The position numbers and the translations under genes are program-made. From JBLHKE01 sp047619485 (lineage in GTDB: Bacteria > Verrucomicrobiota > Verrucomicrobiia > Verrucomicrobiales > DEV007), in NCBI GenBank assembly GCA_047619485.1, contig JBLHKE010000316.1, positions 1-8,580 of the forward strand: a DNA stretch of 8,580 nucleotides, read 5' to 3'. Position 1 is the stretch's first letter; the number at the start of each line of letters is the position of its first letter. Below are positions 5,954 through 8,580 of this stretch, piece after piece. The notes beneath the pieces are model-generated. The model ran no database searches. It saw only the letters and a list, made by a program, of their open reading frames with translations, and had not been told where the DNA came from.

Positions 5954-8580
5954 CTATGGATGAGGCTTGTAGAGCTCGACGCGGTGCGTCGAGCTGCCTT
6001 TTTCATCTCTGCCCCCGACGAAGAGCACTTTGCCGTTTGGCAGCAGGGTCGCGGTGTGGGCATTTCGCGCGGTGATCAAGCTGGGGGCGATACTCCAAGT
6101 GTTAGTGCTAGGATCGTAGAGGACGCAGCTGTTCGATGCCGGGCTGTCGTTAAGATATTTGGAGGTCAGGACATCTCCACCGGCGACGAGAACATTGCCA
6201 TTTGCGAGCAGGGTAGCCGTGTGCCTGGCACGGATACGGGGGAGCGGGTCGGCAGCTTGCCACTCTTCGCTCACTGGATCGTAGAGCCGGCAACCGGGAT
6301 GACTCGCACCGCCCCCGGCGATGAGGATGTTGCCACCACGCAGCCGGATCGCCGGAGCGGACAAGTCCAAGGTATTCAGCGCCCCAGCGGGGTGCCAGGT
6401 GCCGCTGGCTGGGTCGTAACGCTCGCTACCGAGCTGGGGTTCCTCTGCCCGGCTCCCACCGGCGACTAGGACGCCGCCGTCGTTCAACATTACCCAAGAA
6501 CCACGAGGGTGCGGGGTGTTCATCGCCCCGGTCGGAGACCAGGTGCCGAGTTCGTGGTCATACAGCTCACAGCTTTGCGCATCGCTCCCGCCCCCGGCGA
6601 GGACGTCGCCATTTTTCAACAGCAGACAAGCACCATCGACGCGCGGCGCTGCCATCGAGCCGGTCGGGGTCCAGATGCCAGTGCCAGGATCGTAGAGTTC
6701 GCAACTCGCCAGCGGCACGCCTCCGCGCGCCACTCCCCCGGCGACGAGCACCTTACCGTTGGGAAGTAGTGTCAGCTGCGGTCTACTGCGGGGACGAAGC
6801 AGTGAACCGGTCAGGCTCCAGGTGTTCGTGTCAGGTTCGTAGAGGTGACAGGCGGACAGCGCGACCGGAGCCGTGCTGTGGCCGCCGACGACGAGCACTT
6901 TTCCGTCAGGTAAAAGGGTTATCTGGTGCTGGGTTAAGGGAAACGGCAGCGACGTGAGATCGACGGGCACGGGCTCGTTTGGTTGCTCGTCTTTGTCAGT
7001 CTCCCACACATTGAGCCGACCGTCCGGAGTGCAGTGCAAGAGGGCGCGGTCAGCGCCGGTTCTGTCGCGGGCGAAGCGGATCCAGTTGGCTGCTTGGCCG
7101 AGCTGGAAGGAAAGTCGCTCGCGCCGCCGTGATTCACCGGGTTCGGGTGCGATCGGAAACAACTTGAGGCTGTCATCGCCGCTGGTTGCGATGAGGGTGC
7201 GGTTGTGGGAAACGGCGAGCGCGGTGACGGCACCGCGGTGCGCCAACCAGCCGAGCGCGGTGATTTCCTGCCAACTCGCAGTGTCCCAAACCCGAATGCG
7301 ACCATTCTCATCGCCAGTGTAAAGCTTGCGCCCATCGCGTCCGAAAGCGATCGCGGTGGCGTAGCCTCCCGATTCTTCACCGAGGTGAGAGACAATCTTG
7401 TCCGGCTCCGCGAAGCGATGGATGGTGACGCGCGCGCCGAAGTCGGAAGAGGCGATCCATTCGCCATCCGGTGAGATGTCATGGCTGGCAAACGGGCTGA
7501 CACGCTTGCCGAGGTCGCCGCTCCACTTAACCGTGCCCTGCTCGAGATCCGCGCTGAAGAGCCAACCATTCATCGAACCCGCAAGGTGCCGCTCATCCGC
7601 TGAAAGCACGCCCTGGCGGGTGCGGCCATCGTGCATCGAATTCTTGCAATCGCTGCGCAGGCGCCGCTGCTCACGCGAACTCCCGTTCTCCATCGTCCAG
7701 ACGACGATGTCCGTGCTTAACTGGTCTAGCGTAATCGGCCGCCCGTCCTGCAGCACCGCGAGTGGCGTGTACCACGAGGCGATCGGCTGGTGGCTATCGG
7801 CGGCAGCGGATCTCGACAGTGGGATGTCGCACAACTGGACGAGGTGGACGTCAGTTTTGTAAAGAACCCGCAGCCCATTGGTGGAGGCGGCGGGATGGAA
7901 TGCTTCATAGCTCGTCTTCACATGCCCCAGCCGCACGGCCGGGCGTGGAATCCCCGCTGGCCAATGCCGGACGGTTCCCTCGTCGCCCGCAGTCACCAGT
8001 GAGCCGGAGGCAGCAAAGGCTACATTCCGAATCGCCATCTCGTGGCCGAGGTAGAATCTGGCACGGCCGTCTTGGGCCGAGCGCGTGATGAGATTGCGCG
8101 GCGGTGAATGGGCACCGTGGCCGCCCACTCGCTGGCTCTCGGCGAGATCAACCTCATCATCATAAGTGTTGGCGTCTGCCCCCTCGGGGACTCCGCGCGA
8201 AAAGTCGTAAACACGCACGGCACTGTCGCCGCCGACCAGGGCAAGGCGACGCTCGTCGGAATCGATCGCAAGGCCATGAATCGAGAAACGGAACTGGTGA
8301 TCAATGAGCATTCGGCCAGTGGCGACTTCCAACACGCGCGCAGACTGCTTGAGGCTCGCACCAGCCGAAAATGCGAGAAATTTCCCCGTGCGCGAAAGTG
8401 CAATCTCACCTGGGTATTCGCGTCCTGGCAGGATGAAGACCGGTTTGGGAATACTGGTGAAATCCCCGTCTACTTTATAGATATGAAGGAAGCGCGCCCA
8501 TGAATCGGGGGTGGCCTCGACGCGATGCAGGACGAAGGATCGCCGGTCGGGAGAAACTGCGAGCGGTGCGCACATTTCAG
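5954..8580 (-). CDS. WD40-like repeat / seven-bladed Kelch propeller protein, N-terminus outside the window
   Basis: The frame is open through the right edge; M at 8573-8575 is only the first Met inside, and the codon before it is sense, so the gene is 5'-partial. Numbered from that Met, residues 1-525 hold WD40-like blades, for example AIDSDERRLALVGGDSAVRVYD (103-124), NVAFAASGSLVTAGDEGTVRHW (184-205), IAFGRDGRKLYTGDENGRIRVWD (409-431) and ALAVSHNRTLIATSGDDSLKLF (452-473). Residues of about 530-873 hold seven Kelch repeats with double glycines near 564, 613, 661, 706, 754, 799 and 854, about 45-50 apart, each with an LLPNGKVLVAGG-like strand followed by LYDP and W. Seven repeats fit one closed propeller. 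No enzyme motif is visible here. In PVC bacteria WD40 arrays often follow a kinase, protease or sigma-factor region, so an N-terminal catalytic domain could lie off the window. Binding or scaffolding is inferred. It ends with TAG at 5954-5956. Confidence 0.9.
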   Translation of the reverse strand, partial: EMCAPLAVSPDRRSFVLHRVEATPDSWARFLHIYKVDGDFTSIPKPVFILPGREYPGEIALSRTGKFLAFSAGASLKQSARVLEVATGRMLIDHQFRFSIHGLAIDSDERRLALVGGDSAVRVYDFSRGVPEGADANTYDDEVDLAESQRVGGHGAHSPPRNLITRSAQDGRARFYLGHEMAIRNVAFAASGSLVTAGDEGTVRHWPAGIPRPAVRLGHVKTSYEAFHPAASTNGLRVLYKTDVHLVQLCDIPLSRSAAADSHQPIASWYTPLAVLQDGRPITLDQLSTDIVVWTMENGSSREQRRLRSDCKNSMHDGRTRQGVLSADERHLAGSMNGWLFSADLEQGTVKWSGDLGKRVSPFASHDISPDGEWIASSDFGARVTIHRFAEPDKIVSHLGEESGGYATAIAFGRDGRKLYTGDENGRIRVWDTASWQEITALGWLAHRGAVTALAVSHNRTLIATSGDDSLKLFPIAPEPGESRRRERLSFQLGQAANWIRFARDRTGADRALLHCTPDGRLNVWETDKDEQPNEPVPVDLTSLPFPLTQHQITLLPDGKVLVVGGHSTAPVALSACHLYEPDTNTWSLTGSLLRPRSRPQLTLLPNGKVLVAGGVARGGVPLASCELYDPGTGIWTPTGSMAAPRVDGACLLLKNGDVLAGGGSDAQSCELYDHELGTWSPTGAMNTPHPRGSWVMLNDGGVLVAGGSRAEEPQLGSERYDPASGTWHPAGALNTLDLSAPAIRLRGGNILIAGGGASHPGCRLYDPVSEEWQAADPLPRIRARHTATLLANGNVLVAGGDVLTSKYLNDSPASNSCVLYDPSTNTWSIAPSLITARNAHTATLLPNGKVLFVGGRDEKGSSTHRVELYKPHP

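Noticed and set aside
5951..6469. 172-codon plus-strand frame
   Set aside because: Exactly antisense to the last Kelch repeats, whose periodic motifs are unmistakable on the minus strand.

Overview
The window looks like chromosomal DNA from a GC-rich bacterium of the PVC group, most likely Verrucomicrobiota or Planctomycetota. This is inferred from family content: a large secreted di-heme protein related to hydrazine synthase subunit alpha (HzsA), a deacetylase-like protein, a sugar phosphate isomerase/epimerase remnant, and a giant WD40-Kelch propeller protein. Clear Shine-Dalgarno sites are also scarce. No rRNA, tRNA, CRISPR array or complete insertion sequence was found.

Layout: (1) 1-1207, plus strand: a polysaccharide-deacetylase-like gene entering from the left edge. 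Its frame is interrupted by an in-frame amber codon at 74-76 and then runs open to 1207. (2) 1208-1986: a degraded interval. It holds a short palindrome at the gene end, a 157-bp MITE-like long imperfect palindrome (1346-1502) flanked by TTA, and a minus-strand remnant of a sugar phosphate isomerase that has lost its N-terminal two thirds and carries a second in-frame amber codon. (3) 1987-5064, plus strand: a complete, secreted, HzsA-related protein with two CXXCH heme sites. (4) 5065-5953: an 889-bp convergent intergenic region with several hairpins, a strong intrinsic terminator reading on the minus strand, a polypyrimidine tract and an AT-rich island. (5) 5954-8580, minus strand: the C-terminal 873+ residues of a protein made of WD40-like repeats followed by a complete seven-repeat Kelch propeller. 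Its start lies beyond the right edge.

The two long intact reading frames converge on the structured intergenic region and do not form an operon. Nothing shows that the genes act together. The left third looks like a decaying, element-bearing segment, and the rest is two large repeat-rich proteins, one periplasmic and one of unknown location. The observations most worth a second look are the MITE-like palindrome, the two amber interruptions (pseudogenes, sequence error or recoding), the HzsA-related protein outside an evident anammox context, and the hairpin-rich convergent spacer.
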